A DNA stretch of 64,000 nucleotides. Origin: Sulfitobacter delicatus. GTDB lineage: Bacteria > Pseudomonadota > Alphaproteobacteria > Rhodobacterales > Rhodobacteraceae. Numbering within the stretch: position 1 is the stretch's first letter; every line of letters starts with the position of its first letter. The stretch spans positions 173,523-237,522 of the forward strand of contig NZ_FNBP01000005.1 in the NCBI RefSeq assembly GCF_900102535.1, read 5' to 3'. Position numbers and translations under genes: made by a program. Positions 23,399-32,488 of this stretch are shown here, in pieces. The notes below the pieces were generated by a model that was not told the origin of the DNA, ran no database searches, and saw only the letters and a list, made by a program, of their open reading frames with translations.

Positions 23399-24487
23399 AT
23401 GGGACTATTCATTTTGCGCCGGCTGGGTGTGATGTTGCTGACGGCGCTCTGCCTGACGTTCATCGTATTCTGGCTGACCAATCTCTATCCGAACCTCGAA
23501 AAACTCGCCAAGACCCAAGGCAACTTCCGAATGTCGGACGAGGCCGTGACCAGCTATCTGGAAAACCGCGGCTACCTACAGCCCACGGTCGATAAATTCG
23601 GCGAATGGCTCGGCGTGCTGCCAGGCTGGGTGACGGAAGGGGAAACCCCCGACGAGACATTCGGCCGCTGTTTTGCCGCTGGCACCCCGGTTGAGGACCG
23701 CCCCACCCGCTGCGGCATCCTGCAAGGCGATTGGGGCTTTTCGACCGTCTTCAAAGAACCCGTCGGCGCCACCGTGTTGACCCGGCTCGCCCTCACCGGC
23801 AAGTTGATGTTCTGGGTCTTGATGCTCATGGTCCCCTCGGCGCTGATCGTCGGCGTGCTCGCAGGCATGCGCGAAGGCTCCAAGCTCGATCGCTCGCTCT
23901 CGACCTTCTCCATCGCCACCACCGCGACTCCTGAATATGTCTCGGGCGTGATCTTCATCGCGGTGCTGGCCTCCTCGCGCTTCGGCCTCTCGCCGCTTTT
24001 GGCCGACTGGGGCTGGATCGACAGCAAGACGCTGTTTTTGGGTTCGGCCACCTCCGCCATGAAGGACGCCAATTTCTGGAACTTCTTCCTGCCGGTGCTG
24101 ACCATCTCGCTCTACGGCATGGGCTATATTGCCCGAATGACGCGGGCCAGCATGACCGAGGTGATGACCGCGCAATACATCCGCACGGCGCGGCTCAAGG
24201 GCGTAAAGTTCTCCGAAATCGTCCTGAAACACGCGCTCCGCAATGCGCTGATCGCGCCCTTCACCGTCATCATGCTGCAAATCCCGTGGCTGCTGAACGG
24301 CGTGGTGATCGTCGAGACTTTGTTCAATTACAAAGGCTTCGGCTGGTTGCTGGTCCAAGCGGCGGCGAACAATGACATCGAGCTGCTGCTCGCGGTCTCG
24401 GTCGTGTCGGTCATCGTTGTCCTCGTGACGCAGCTGATTTCGGATATCGGTTACGTTTTCCTCAACCCGCGCATTCGCATTTCATAA
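23399..24487 (+). CDS. Peptide/nickel-type ABC transporter permease (DppB-like)
   Basis: Inner-membrane permease of the oligopeptide/dipeptide/nickel class. After the first membrane helix there is a long periplasmic insert (about residues 30-140), typical of DppB/OppB. The EAA-type loop is near residue 255 (YIRTARLKGVKFSEIVLKHA), followed by VIVETLFNYKGFGWLL. The ATG at 23399 follows AGGGG by 5 bases; an upstream open start at 23249 reads non-conserved residues. It is the first recognisable gene of a permease-permease-ATPase operon that lacks a binding-protein gene. Confidence 0.9.
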   Translation: MGLFILRRLGVMLLTALCLTFIVFWLTNLYPNLEKLAKTQGNFRMSDEAVTSYLENRGYLQPTVDKFGEWLGVLPGWVTEGETPDETFGRCFAAGTPVEDRPTRCGILQGDWGFSTVFKEPVGATVLTRLALTGKLMFWVLMLMVPSALIVGVLAGMREGSKLDRSLSTFSIATTATPEYVSGVIFIAVLASSRFGLSPLLADWGWIDSKTLFLGSATSAMKDANFWNFFLPVLTISLYGMGYIARMTRASMTEVMTAQYIRTARLKGVKFSEIVLKHALRNALIAPFTVIMLQIPWLLNGVVIVETLFNYKGFGWLLVQAAANNDIELLLAVSVVSVIVVLVTQLISDIGYVFLNPRIRIS

Positions 24488-24499
24488 GGGAGCATGGAC

Positions 24500-25966
24500 A
24501 TGGAACCACTGACATGGACCGGGTCTCTTGCCGGGCTCAACATCATCTTCCTCGGGCTGACCGCGCTGCTGGCCGTCGCCGTGCTGGCGCAGATCGTGGT
24601 CTCTTTCGTGCCCTCAAACGGGCCGCAAGGGGTCAACGCCGACGGAACAATGACCGCCCCCGGCGGGCTGACGGGCGCGCTGAACAAAGCGGTCTTTTAC
24701 CTCTTCGCTCTGCTGGTGCTGCTGGTGCTGGTCTACATCGTCGCCGGGGCCTTTATGGGCGCCAACGCAGGCATCTTCGGCGGCATTTCGCAACAGATGC
24801 TGCCCGTATGGATCGCCCTCATCGTGACCTTCGCCCTGTCGATCCACTTCAAACGCCGCCTTGGCCTTTATGGCAAACTTTTTGACAGCACCGTCGGCAT
24901 GATCGGCTTTGCCATCGTGATGTTTTGGGTCTTTACCGGCGTCTTTGGCGGGCTGTTCGACATGCTGGTGACCCACGACAGCCTCAGCCAAGTCTCTGGT
25001 ATGAAAAACAAACTGCCCGGCACCCCCCTGCGTGCACCGGAAGAGGGCGAATACCCGTGGTTCCTCTTGGGCGGCGACAACCTCGCCCGCGACGTCTTTT
25101 CGCGGCTGATCAAAGGCTCGTGGGTCGTGGTGCAGATCGCGCCGCTGGCGACGCTTTTCGCCTTTATGGTCGGCATCACGCTGGGCCTGCCCGCAGGCTA
25201 CTACGGTGGGCGGCTCGACACGCTGTTGAGCTTTCTGGCTAACCTGATCCTCGCCTTCCCGGTGATCTTGCTGTTCTACCTGCTGGTCACGCCCGAGATC
25301 GTGCGCACCGGCATCCCGAACTATATGGCGGTGTTCCTGTTCATCTTCCCGCTGGTCTTCCTCGCCGTACTGCTGAACTCGCGCTATTACACGCAGCCGT
25401 CGTTCCGCACGCCACTGCTGATCGTGGTGCTGGGGATTGTGGGATGGCTCTACCTGTCGCTGGTGTCCAACAACGGCTCGATCGTGGCGACTGATACCTA
25501 CCGCATCCCCGGCCTGCCAAGCGCGATTGACCTTTTCGACATCGACGCCGGCGTGCTGGTGGTCTTTGTCTCGGTGGTCTTTGTGAACTCCCCCACAGTC
25601 TTCCGCATCGTGCGCGGTTTGGCACTCGACATTAAAACCCGAGACTATGTGGCCGCCGCCCAGACCCGTGGCGAAGGGCCGTGGTACATCATGCTCTGGG
25701 AAATCCTGCCCAATGCCCGCGGGCCGCTAATCGTCGATTTCTGCCTGCGCATTGGCTATACGACGATCCTCTTGGGCACGCTCGGCTTCTTCGGCCTTGG
25801 GCTGGAAAGCGAAAGCCCGGATTGGGGCAGCACGATCAACGCGGGCCGCCGCTTGCTGGCGCTTTATCCGCACGCTGCCATTGCGCCTGCGCTGGCGCTT
25901 CTGAGCCTTGTGTTAGGTTTAAACCTGCTGGCCGATGGTCTGCGTGAGGAGAGCCTGCGCGACTAA
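24500..25966 (+). CDS. Peptide/nickel-type ABC transporter permease (DppC-like)
   Basis: Second permease of the transporter, about 488 residues, longer than usual DppC proteins (about 300). The extra length is mostly N-terminal hydrophobic segments and a middle insert; the conserved BPD core is in the C-terminal third (TRDYVAAAQTRGEGPWYIMLWEILPNA and GFFGLGLESESPDWGS). The ATG at 24500 is chosen over 24494 because GGGAG then lies about 7 bases upstream rather than 1. It begins 12 bases after the DppB-like stop. Confidence 0.9.
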   Translation: MEPLTWTGSLAGLNIIFLGLTALLAVAVLAQIVVSFVPSNGPQGVNADGTMTAPGGLTGALNKAVFYLFALLVLLVLVYIVAGAFMGANAGIFGGISQQMLPVWIALIVTFALSIHFKRRLGLYGKLFDSTVGMIGFAIVMFWVFTGVFGGLFDMLVTHDSLSQVSGMKNKLPGTPLRAPEEGEYPWFLLGGDNLARDVFSRLIKGSWVVVQIAPLATLFAFMVGITLGLPAGYYGGRLDTLLSFLANLILAFPVILLFYLLVTPEIVRTGIPNYMAVFLFIFPLVFLAVLLNSRYYTQPSFRTPLLIVVLGIVGWLYLSLVSNNGSIVATDTYRIPGLPSAIDLFDIDAGVLVVFVSVVFVNSPTVFRIVRGLALDIKTRDYVAAAQTRGEGPWYIMLWEILPNARGPLIVDFCLRIGYTTILLGTLGFFGLGLESESPDWGSTINAGRRLLALYPHAAIAPALALLSLVLGLNLLADGLREESLRD

Positions 25967-25978
25967 GCAACGTCGTTC

Positions 25979-26024
25979 GGGGGCGCTGCCCCCGGACCCC
26001 CGAAGTATTTTGGGCCAAAAAGAG
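25979..26024 (-). repeat. Dispersed intergenic element with hairpin, copy 2
   Basis: The reverse complement of this stretch aligns with 6774-6823: CTCTTTTTGGCC, a core with AAAATACTT, a G run, then a hairpin (here GGGGGC-GCT-GCCCCC type). It lies just after the DppC-like gene and before the fused ATPase gene, so here it sits inside an operon with the hairpin first. It may attenuate ATPase expression; that is inference. Confidence 0.6.
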
Positions 26025-26071
26025 AGAGGGCGACAGCGCGCCCCGTTAACCGCCCGCTGAATGGGAGAGGC

Positions 26072-28165
26072 ATGATGCCAAAGACTGACTATGACGGACC
26101 CATTTTGGAGATCGACAATCTGTCGATTTCGTTCTTCACGCGCCTGCGAGAAATTCCTGCGGTGATGGATTTTTCGGTGAAGGTCCAGCCCGGGGAGGCC
26201 GTGGGGCTGGTGGGTGAAAGCGGTTGCGGCAAATCCACCGTGGCGCTGGGCGTAATGCAGGATCTGGGGCGCAATGGGCGGGTTGTTGGCGGCAGCATCA
26301 AGTTCAAGGGGCGCGATCTGAGCGAGATGAGCGCCGAAGAGTTGCGCGACATTCGTGGCAGTGAAATTGCCATGATCTATCAAGAACCGATGGCCAGCCT
26401 GAACCCCGCCATGCGGATCGGCAAGCAGTTGATGGAAGTGCCCATGATCCACGCGGGCATGTCCGAAAAGGAAGCCCATGCCCGTGCCTTGCAGGTGGTG
26501 ACGGATGTTAAACTGCCGGACCCCGAGCGCATTTTGAAGGCCTATCCGCATCAGCTTTCCGGCGGGCAGCAACAGCGCATCGTCATCGCTATGGCGCTGA
26601 TGTCCGAGCCGTCTTTGCTGATCCTTGATGAGCCGACTACCGCGCTGGACGTGACGGTGGAAGCGACGGTTGTGGAATTGGTGAAGGATCTGGGCAAGAA
26701 ATACGGCACCTCGATGCTGTTCATCTCGCACAACCTTGGGCTGGTGCTGGAGACCTGCGACCGGATTTGTGTGATGTATTCGGGCGAAGCGGTCGAGAAA
26801 GGCTCAATCCACGACGTATTTGACGAGATGCAGCACCCCTATACGCAGGCGCTGTTTCGGTCGATCCCCTTGCCCGGCGCAGACAAAAACGCCCGGCCTT
26901 TGGTGGCCATTCCCGGCAACTTCCCCCTGCCCCACGAGCGCCCGCCTGGCTGTAACTTTGGCCCGCGTTGCGATTATTTCGTGCCGGGGCGCTGCGACGC
27001 GGCGCCGATTCCGATGGAATCTGTGCCCGGCAATGACCGCCATGAAACCCGCTGTATCCGCTTTCAGGAAATCGACTGGCAAGCGCCACTTGAACTGGCC
27101 GAGGTCAAACAAAAGGGCGATGTGGGCGAAGTTGTTCTCAAGATGGACCGGCTCAAAAAGTACTACAAAGTTGCGGCCAATGCGATGTTCGGGGGCGGCA
27201 ATACCAAGGTGGTCAAGGCCAATGAGAGCTTAAGCTTTGAGGCGCATGAAAGCGAGACCCTCGCCATCGTTGGCGAATCCGGCTGTGGCAAATCCACTTT
27301 TGCCAAGGTGCTGATGGGGCTGGAAACGGCGACCGAGGGACATATCTACCTCGACGGGAAAGACATCGGTGATGTCCCGATTGACAACCGGACGACCAAG
27401 AATGTTGCCGATGTGCAGATGGTCTTTCAGAACCCCTTCGACACGCTGAACCCTTCGATGACCGTGGGGCGGCAGATCATTCGGGCGTTGGAAATCTTTC
27501 AGATCGGTAAGAATGAGAAAGAGCGCCGCCAGCGCATGCTGGAGCTGCTCGATCTGGTGAAACTGCCGCGCGAATTCGCCACTCGCATGCCGCGCCAGCT
27601 TTCCGGCGGGCAGAAGCAGCGCGTCGGCATCGCCCGCGCCTTTGCCGGGGATGCGCGGATTGTGGTGGCGGATGAGCCGGTCTCGGCGCTGGATGTCTCT
27701 GTGCAGGCGGCGGTGACCGATCTATTGATGGAAATCCAGCGCGAGCAGAAGACCACGCTGCTGTTCATCAGCCATGACCTCTCGATCGTGCGCTATCTAT
27801 CGGACCGGGTCATGGTGATGTATCTCGGCCATGTGGTCGAATTGGGCAGCACCGATCAGGTCTTCTCACCGCCCTATCACCCTTATACCGAAGCGTTGCT
27901 CAGTGCGGTGCCGATTGCCGATACCTCGGTGAAGAAGAAGCATATCGTGCTCGAAGGCGATGTGCCCTCGGCCATGAACCCGCCGCCGGGCTGCCCCTTC
28001 CAAACGCGGTGCCGTTGGAAATCACAGGTGCCGGGTGATCTCTGCGAGCGCGAAGTGCCACCGATGGTGACGATGGCCGAGGGGCATCAGGTAAAGTGTC
28101 ATCTGTCAGCCGAACAATTTGCCGAGATGGAGCCGGTTATCGAGGTCAGCGCGGCGGCAGAATAG
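26072..28165 (+). CDS. Fused double ATPase of a peptide-type ABC transporter (DppD-DppF)
   Basis: A 697-residue protein carrying two complete ABC ATPase domains, where E. coli has separate DppD and DppF. Each half shows Walker A GESGCGKST (residue 48 on and about 400 on), an ABC signature (LSGGQQQRI and LSGGQKQRVG), Walker B with DEP, and a C-terminal oligopeptide/nickel motif with PPGC. It powers the two upstream permeases. GGGAGAGG precedes the ATG. The substrate is not determined. Confidence 0.93.
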   Translation: MMPKTDYDGPILEIDNLSISFFTRLREIPAVMDFSVKVQPGEAVGLVGESGCGKSTVALGVMQDLGRNGRVVGGSIKFKGRDLSEMSAEELRDIRGSEIAMIYQEPMASLNPAMRIGKQLMEVPMIHAGMSEKEAHARALQVVTDVKLPDPERILKAYPHQLSGGQQQRIVIAMALMSEPSLLILDEPTTALDVTVEATVVELVKDLGKKYGTSMLFISHNLGLVLETCDRICVMYSGEAVEKGSIHDVFDEMQHPYTQALFRSIPLPGADKNARPLVAIPGNFPLPHERPPGCNFGPRCDYFVPGRCDAAPIPMESVPGNDRHETRCIRFQEIDWQAPLELAEVKQKGDVGEVVLKMDRLKKYYKVAANAMFGGGNTKVVKANESLSFEAHESETLAIVGESGCGKSTFAKVLMGLETATEGHIYLDGKDIGDVPIDNRTTKNVADVQMVFQNPFDTLNPSMTVGRQIIRALEIFQIGKNEKERRQRMLELLDLVKLPREFATRMPRQLSGGQKQRVGIARAFAGDARIVVADEPVSALDVSVQAAVTDLLMEIQREQKTTLLFISHDLSIVRYLSDRVMVMYLGHVVELGSTDQVFSPPYHPYTEALLSAVPIADTSVKKKHIVLEGDVPSAMNPPPGCPFQTRCRWKSQVPGDLCEREVPPMVTMAEGHQVKCHLSAEQFAEMEPVIEVSAAAE

Positions 28166-28170
28166 AAAAA

Positions 28171-28195
28171 GCGCGGACCAGGGGAGGGTCCGCGC
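28171..28195 (+). terminator. Terminator of the peptide transporter operon
   Basis: GCGCGGACC and GGTCCGCGC form a 9-bp stem with a 7-base loop directly after the ATPase stop, preceded by five A and followed by a weak CGCTTTCC tail. It sits at the end of the operon. Confidence 0.7.
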
Positions 28196-28255
28196 CGCTT
28201 TCCTCATGGCAGTATCCGGGGAGGGAGAAGGCCTGAGGAAAATCTCAACGATCGC

Positions 28256-28783
28256 TTAAGGATCAACAGGGCTGCCGGCAGTGTTCACATTGGCCAGACC
28301 TTCAGCGACCACATCGGCAAAGCTGGAAACCATCGCGACATAGAACTCGGTCTCAGACGGCTGCACGGTGACATAGCCTTCAGGCACAATGCCGTCGCCG
28401 CTTTGGGCCGCGATATTCACCGGGAAGCTCAGACCAGCGCTGTCACCGGTCGGGCTGGTGATATCAACAACGCCTTCCAACTGGTTGAATTCCATCGAAT
28501 CCGGCAGCATGGTCGCGCCGTTCAGGGCGATTTTGCGGATGTCGATCTTGATCTGCGGATCACTGTCATCGCTGCTCATAGGCACGCGCTCTGCCACTTC
28601 GGCACGAATGTCTTCGGCAAGGTCAGGGTAGAATTGCAACGCGTTGCCATCCGCTGCGGCGGCAACAGAAGTTTCGACGTCAATCGCGGAAACGCGGATG
28701 TCGTCATCGGCAAATGCAGCACCGGCCAAAGCCATTGTGCTCACACCAGCCGCGAGGGCGAATGTCTTGAAATTATTGAGCAT
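28256..28783 (-). CDS. Secreted hypothetical protein
   Basis: A 175-residue protein with a clear signal peptide (MLNNFKTFALAAGVSTMALAGAAFA) and an acidic, soluble mature part. AGGAG lies 7 bases before the ATG at 28783, which decides the start over an open upstream extension. No domain is recognised. The mature region has repeated alternating beta-type segments (IKIDIRKIALNGATML, EGVVDITS) and is likely periplasmic or extracellular. It follows the transporter terminator on the opposite strand and is probably monocistronic. Confidence 0.8.
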   Translation of the reverse strand: MLNNFKTFALAAGVSTMALAGAAFADDDIRVSAIDVETSVAAAADGNALQFYPDLAEDIRAEVAERVPMSSDDSDPQIKIDIRKIALNGATMLPDSMEFNQLEGVVDITSPTGDSAGLSFPVNIAAQSGDGIVPEGYVTVQPSETEFYVAMVSSFADVVAEGLANVNTAGSPVDP

Positions 28784-28953
28784 GTTCGTACTCCTATCTT
28801 CCTTTCCCCGCGGTGGGCCATTCCCCCGCGAGAGGTTCTGATCGGAGAACGACAGAAGTCCCAAGTTAGTTCCCATGTATCGCATCTAACGGCGTTTCAT
28901 AGGAAATACCCCGCCGAATGTGGCAGGGCGTCAACAGGTCGATCCGGAGCGGA

Positions 28954-29550
28954 TTAGCTGCCGGAAATGACCTTCACGTAGTTGCGGGTTTCTTTGTAGG
29001 GCGGCACACCGCCGTATTTCTTCACGGCGCCCGGCCCTGCGTTATAGGCAGCCAGCGCCAATTCCCAACTGCCAAAGGTCGCATATTGCATCTTGAGATA
29101 GCGCGCCCCGCCTTCGAGGTTTTGCGCCGGATCAGCAGGATCGACACGCAACAGCCGTGCGGTCTGGGGCATCAATTGTGCCAGTCCCATCGCGCCCTTA
29201 TGCGACAGCGCCTTCGGGTTCCACCCGCTCTCCTGCTGCACCAGCCGCAAAAACAGATCGACCGGTATACCGTGCCGCGATGCGGCTTCGCGGGCCACAC
29301 CCAGATAGGCGCCTTTGTAAGAGCCGTTGTATTTCGGCGCGTCCCATTTTGTCGGGGTCACCACCTTGGGCGGTTGCAGACGTACGGAGGCCGAATATTG
29401 TTTGGACGCCCGGTCATCGAGGATGTTTTTCTGCGTGGCAAACAACGCCCGCCGGTTTTTCGAGGAAAACATCTCTGCCGTTGCGGGTGCCGCCAGTGTA
29501 ACGATCACCCCCACCGCGACCATGCTGGCCGCAAGTCTCGTCTTTCGCAT
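28954..29550 (-). CDS. Lytic transglycosylase (SLT family)
   Basis: Cleaves the MurNAc-GlcNAc bond of peptidoglycan in the periplasm. A signal peptide ([25 protein letters not shown]) is followed by a basic linker and a C-terminal SLT domain with the catalytic glutamate in VQQESGWNP, then [13 protein letters not shown] and [12 protein letters not shown]. The 198-residue size matches small single-domain enzymes of Rhodobacterales. It could serve wall turnover or insertion of a secretion machine; the sequence does not tell. Confidence 0.92.
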   Translation of the reverse strand: MRKTRLAASMVAVGVIVTLAAPATAEMFSSKNRRALFATQKNILDDRASKQYSASVRLQPPKVVTPTKWDAPKYNGSYKGAYLGVAREAASRHGIPVDLFLRLVQQESGWNPKALSHKGAMGLAQLMPQTARLLRVDPADPAQNLEGGARYLKMQYATFGSWELALAAYNAGPGAVKKYGGVPPYKETRNYVKVISGS

Positions 29551-29742
29551 CTGTCCCTGCCCCTTACCGTTGCATTGGCGCGACTATAGCAAAAACGGGC
29601 CCCCATGCCAGCGCGGAATTGGAGGGGCCGCAAGGCGGGAAATTCGGTGTCCTCTGCCCGACAAGCGCGATATAACCTGCCGGACCGGGTGCGATCGGAT
29701 TCGCGCCCCGACCTGACATGAACTGACAAACGAGGGGGCAAG

Positions 29743-30264
29743 ATGGCCGGCTCAGTGAACAAAGTGATCCTTATCGGCAACCTCGGGCGCGACCCCGAAG
29801 TGCGCAGCTTTCAGAACGGCGGCAAAGTGTGCAACCTGCGCATCGCCACCTCGGAGACGTGGAAAGACCGCAACACCGGTGAGCGCCGCGAAAAGACTGA
29901 ATGGCATTCGGTCGCGATCTTCCAAGAAGGTCTGGTGCGCGTGGCCGAGCAGTACCTCAAGAAGGGCTCCAAGGTTTACATCGAAGGCCAGTTGCAGACC
30001 CGCAAATGGCAGGACCAGTCCGGCGCGGACCGCTATTCGACCGAAGTCGTGCTGCAAGGCTTCGGCGGCACGCTGACCATGCTCGACGGTCCTGGTGGCG
30101 GTTCGGGCGGCGGCGGTGGCGGCGGCTACGGTGGTGGCTCCGGTGGCAATGACTACGGCGGCGGCTATGACAGCGGTCCCTCGCAAGGCGGCGGGAACAA
30201 CTACGGCAGCGGTGGTGGTGGTGGCGGCGGCAGCCGTGACCTCGACGACGAAATCCCGTTCTAA
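29743..30264 (+). CDS. ssb: Single-stranded DNA-binding protein SSB
   Basis: Essential protein coating single-stranded DNA in replication and repair. An N-terminal OB fold ([29 protein letters not shown]) is followed from about residue 112 by a glycine-rich disordered linker and the acidic tip DLDDEIPF that binds partner proteins. Length 173 is normal. No GTTC-N7-GTTC LexA box is seen upstream, although ssb is SOS-regulated in some relatives. Confidence 0.97.
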   Translation: MAGSVNKVILIGNLGRDPEVRSFQNGGKVCNLRIATSETWKDRNTGERREKTEWHSVAIFQEGLVRVAEQYLKKGSKVYIEGQLQTRKWQDQSGADRYSTEVVLQGFGGTLTMLDGPGGGSGGGGGGGYGGGSGGNDYGGGYDSGPSQGGGNNYGSGGGGGGGSRDLDDEIPF

Positions 30265-30551
30265 GCCGGAACGACCAAGACATTCGGCGGGGCGCCGTTG
30301 CGCCCTGCCCTTCTGCTGCGCCCGCTGGCGTGACGCGCTTTTAACGATTGGCGCCTAGAACCTCCCCCATCGCGATACCCGCCGGACGACCCCGTTCGGC
30401 AACAGGATCAGAGGCCCTCGGGCCATGTCGAAAGCTCAAGACATGCAGGGTGACGCCTGTCTCAGACATCCGAATTGGCGGCGCCGCCCTTTTTAACGGT
30501 TCCGAAACAGCAATAGATGCATGAAACCCGCCGGGCCAAGCCCGCTGCGGC

Positions 30552-31667
30552 CTAGCGTCCTGCGTTGAGCGCATCGCGCAGCAGTGCCAGCACCTCGGCG
30601 TTGTCGACCTCGGCGCCGGCAAAAGCCTGCCCGATCCCCCGCGCCAGGACAAAACGCAGCCGACCATCGACAACCTTTTTGTCCTGCCCCATGAGCCTCA
30701 GAAGCTCCTCAGCCTCCGGCAGATCACCCGGAATATCGCGCAGGTCGGTTTTCATCCCCATCGCGGCCAGATGCGCCCGCAAACGGCTCGGGTCTTCCTG
30801 CGCGCAGAGCCCCAGCCGCGCCGACAGTTCAAACGCCAGCGCACAGCCAATCGCCACGCCTTCACCATGAAACAGCCGTTCGGAATAGCCGGTCGCTGCC
30901 TCCAGCGCATGCCCAAAGGTATGACCGAGGTTCAGCAAAGCCCGGTCGCCTTTCTCCGTCTCATCGCGCTGCACGATGTCCGCTTTCATCTGCACCGAGT
31001 GGCGCACCGCTTCGACCCGCGCTTCCATATCGCCCGCCGCCAAGGCCGGGCCTTGCGCTTCGAGCCAGGCAAAGAAATCCGCATCGCCCAGCAGCCCGTA
31101 TTTCACCACCTCGCCATAGCCGGCAAGGAAATCGCGGGCGGGCATGGTTTTGAGTACCGAGGTATCGGCTAGCACAAGGCTCGGCTGGTGGAAGGCGCCG
31201 ATCAGGTTCTTGCCCTGCGCCGCGTTGATCCCAGTCTTGCCGCCAACCGAGCTATCGACCTGCGCGAGCAGTGAGGTCGGTATCTGCACAAAGCGCACCC
31301 CGCGCCGCAGCACGGCGGCGGCAAAGCCTACAAGATCGCCGATCACCCCACCGCCAAAGGCCACCACGATGTCGCCGCGCTCGACCTGTTCGTCGAGCAG
31401 CCATCCCACACAGCGTTGCAGGTTGGCCCAATCCTTCGTGCCTTCCCCCGGTGGCAGTTCGAGAGACACCATCTCGATCCCCGCAGCCGCCAATCCTTCT
31501 CGCAAAGTCTCCAGATGCAGGGCCGCGACACGGCTCTCGGTAATCACGGCCACCCGCTTGCGGCGCAGAAGGGGGGCGATCAATACGCCCGCTTCGGCCA
31601 GCAGGTCTGGGCCGATAATAACATCATACTCCCGCCCCGGCAGGGCGACGGAAACGGTCTTACGCAT
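30552..31667 (-). CDS. aroB: 3-dehydroquinate synthase AroB
   Basis: Second step of the shikimate pathway (DAHP to 3-dehydroquinate, NAD- and zinc-dependent). The conserved GGGVIGDLVGFAAA, QIPTSLLAQVDSSVGGKTGIN and NLGHTFGHALE (zinc ligand) motifs are present; 371 residues is usual. The ATG at 31667 overlaps the end of aroK by 8 bases, so aroK and aroB form one unit as in many proteobacteria. Confidence 0.96.
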   Translation of the reverse strand: MRKTVSVALPGREYDVIIGPDLLAEAGVLIAPLLRRKRVAVITESRVAALHLETLREGLAAAGIEMVSLELPPGEGTKDWANLQRCVGWLLDEQVERGDIVVAFGGGVIGDLVGFAAAVLRRGVRFVQIPTSLLAQVDSSVGGKTGINAAQGKNLIGAFHQPSLVLADTSVLKTMPARDFLAGYGEVVKYGLLGDADFFAWLEAQGPALAAGDMEARVEAVRHSVQMKADIVQRDETEKGDRALLNLGHTFGHALEAATGYSERLFHGEGVAIGCALAFELSARLGLCAQEDPSRLRAHLAAMGMKTDLRDIPGDLPEAEELLRLMGQDKKVVDGRLRFVLARGIGQAFAGAEVDNAEVLALLRDALNAGR

Positions 31668-32253
31668 CCAATTTCTCCAATACATCAGGCCGGGTCAGCA
31701 GCTTGTCGATCACCCGTTCGGCCATGGCATCAATCGACAGACGCGCGTCGCAGCGCACGCTCAGATCCGCCAGTCGGTAAAGCGGCACTCGGTCGTGATA
31801 GAGCGCGGCGAGCGTGGCCTTCGGGTCTTTCGTGCGCAACAGCGGGCGGCTATCTTTGTAGCGCACCCGGTTCCACAGCAGATCGAGGTCGGCATCCAGC
31901 CACATCGCCACGCCATAGGCCGCGATATTGTCGCGGTTCACCTCGGCCAGAAAGGCCCCGCCGCCGGTCGAGAGGATGCAGCGCTCCTCGGACAAGAGCC
32001 GCGCGATCACCTCGGTCTCGCGCCGTCGAAAGAAGGGCTCGCCATCGCGGGTGAAAATCTCCGGCACGCTCAGGTTCGCCGCCGCTTCGATCTCGGCATC
32101 GCTATCGAGAAAGGGCGCGCCCAGTTTGGCGGCCACCGCGCGGCCCACGGCTGTCTTACCTGCGCCCATCATACCAACCAGTGCCACCGTTTTGTTCAAA
32201 CGATAGCGCGGCGTTTGGGCGCCTTCGGGGGTGTTGTGCTTAATTCCGCTCAT
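31660..32253 (-). CDS. aroK: Shikimate kinase AroK
   Basis: Phosphorylates shikimate with ATP. Walker A GMMGAGKTAVGR, the substrate motif DSDAEIE, and STGGGAFL are visible. The ATG at 32253 gives 197 residues with a short N-terminal tail; a longer open start at 32304 is less likely. It overlaps aroB by 8 bases and diverges from the small membrane-protein gene. Confidence 0.95.
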   Translation of the reverse strand: MSGIKHNTPEGAQTPRYRLNKTVALVGMMGAGKTAVGRAVAAKLGAPFLDSDAEIEAAANLSVPEIFTRDGEPFFRRRETEVIARLLSEERCILSTGGGAFLAEVNRDNIAAYGVAMWLDADLDLLWNRVRYKDSRPLLRTKDPKATLAALYHDRVPLYRLADLSVRCDARLSIDAMAERVIDKLLTRPDVLEKLDA

Positions 32254-32333
32254 TTTTCTTTGAATGACGTGATCTTGCCCGAAAGGCCATATATACTTTG
32301 GCAAAACAGCAGAATTCCGGGCAGGCAGTCATC

Positions 32334-32483
32334 ATGGGTAAACTTTTCAAGCTTCTGATATTCCTAGCGATTATCGGGTTCATCGGGCTTGTGGGCTATG
32401 CCTACGTTGGCCCTTTCTTTGGCGTCGATTTCTCGCCCGAGCAAACTGAAACCCGCCAACCTGTCACCCTGACAGCGGATTGA
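32334..32483 (+). CDS. Small membrane protein, 49 residues
   Basis: Begins MGKLFKLLIFLAIIGFIGLVG, a single hydrophobic helix near the N-terminus with a short acidic/polar tail ending in TLTAD. The ATG at 32334 was chosen since the upstream extension starts at a TTG. Its stop overlaps the region just before the next gene's ATG (32489), suggesting coupling with that gene. It has no assigned family. The same arrangement before xerD is what I would expect in Rhodobacterales, but that is recall, not evidence here. Confidence 0.7.
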   Translation: MGKLFKLLIFLAIIGFIGLVGYAYVGPFFGVDFSPEQTETRQPVTLTAD

Positions 32484-32488
32484 AGCCC

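Noticed and set aside
30100..30240. GGC/GGT-rich low-complexity DNA
   Set aside because: It encodes the glycine-rich linker of SSB, which is normal for the family.
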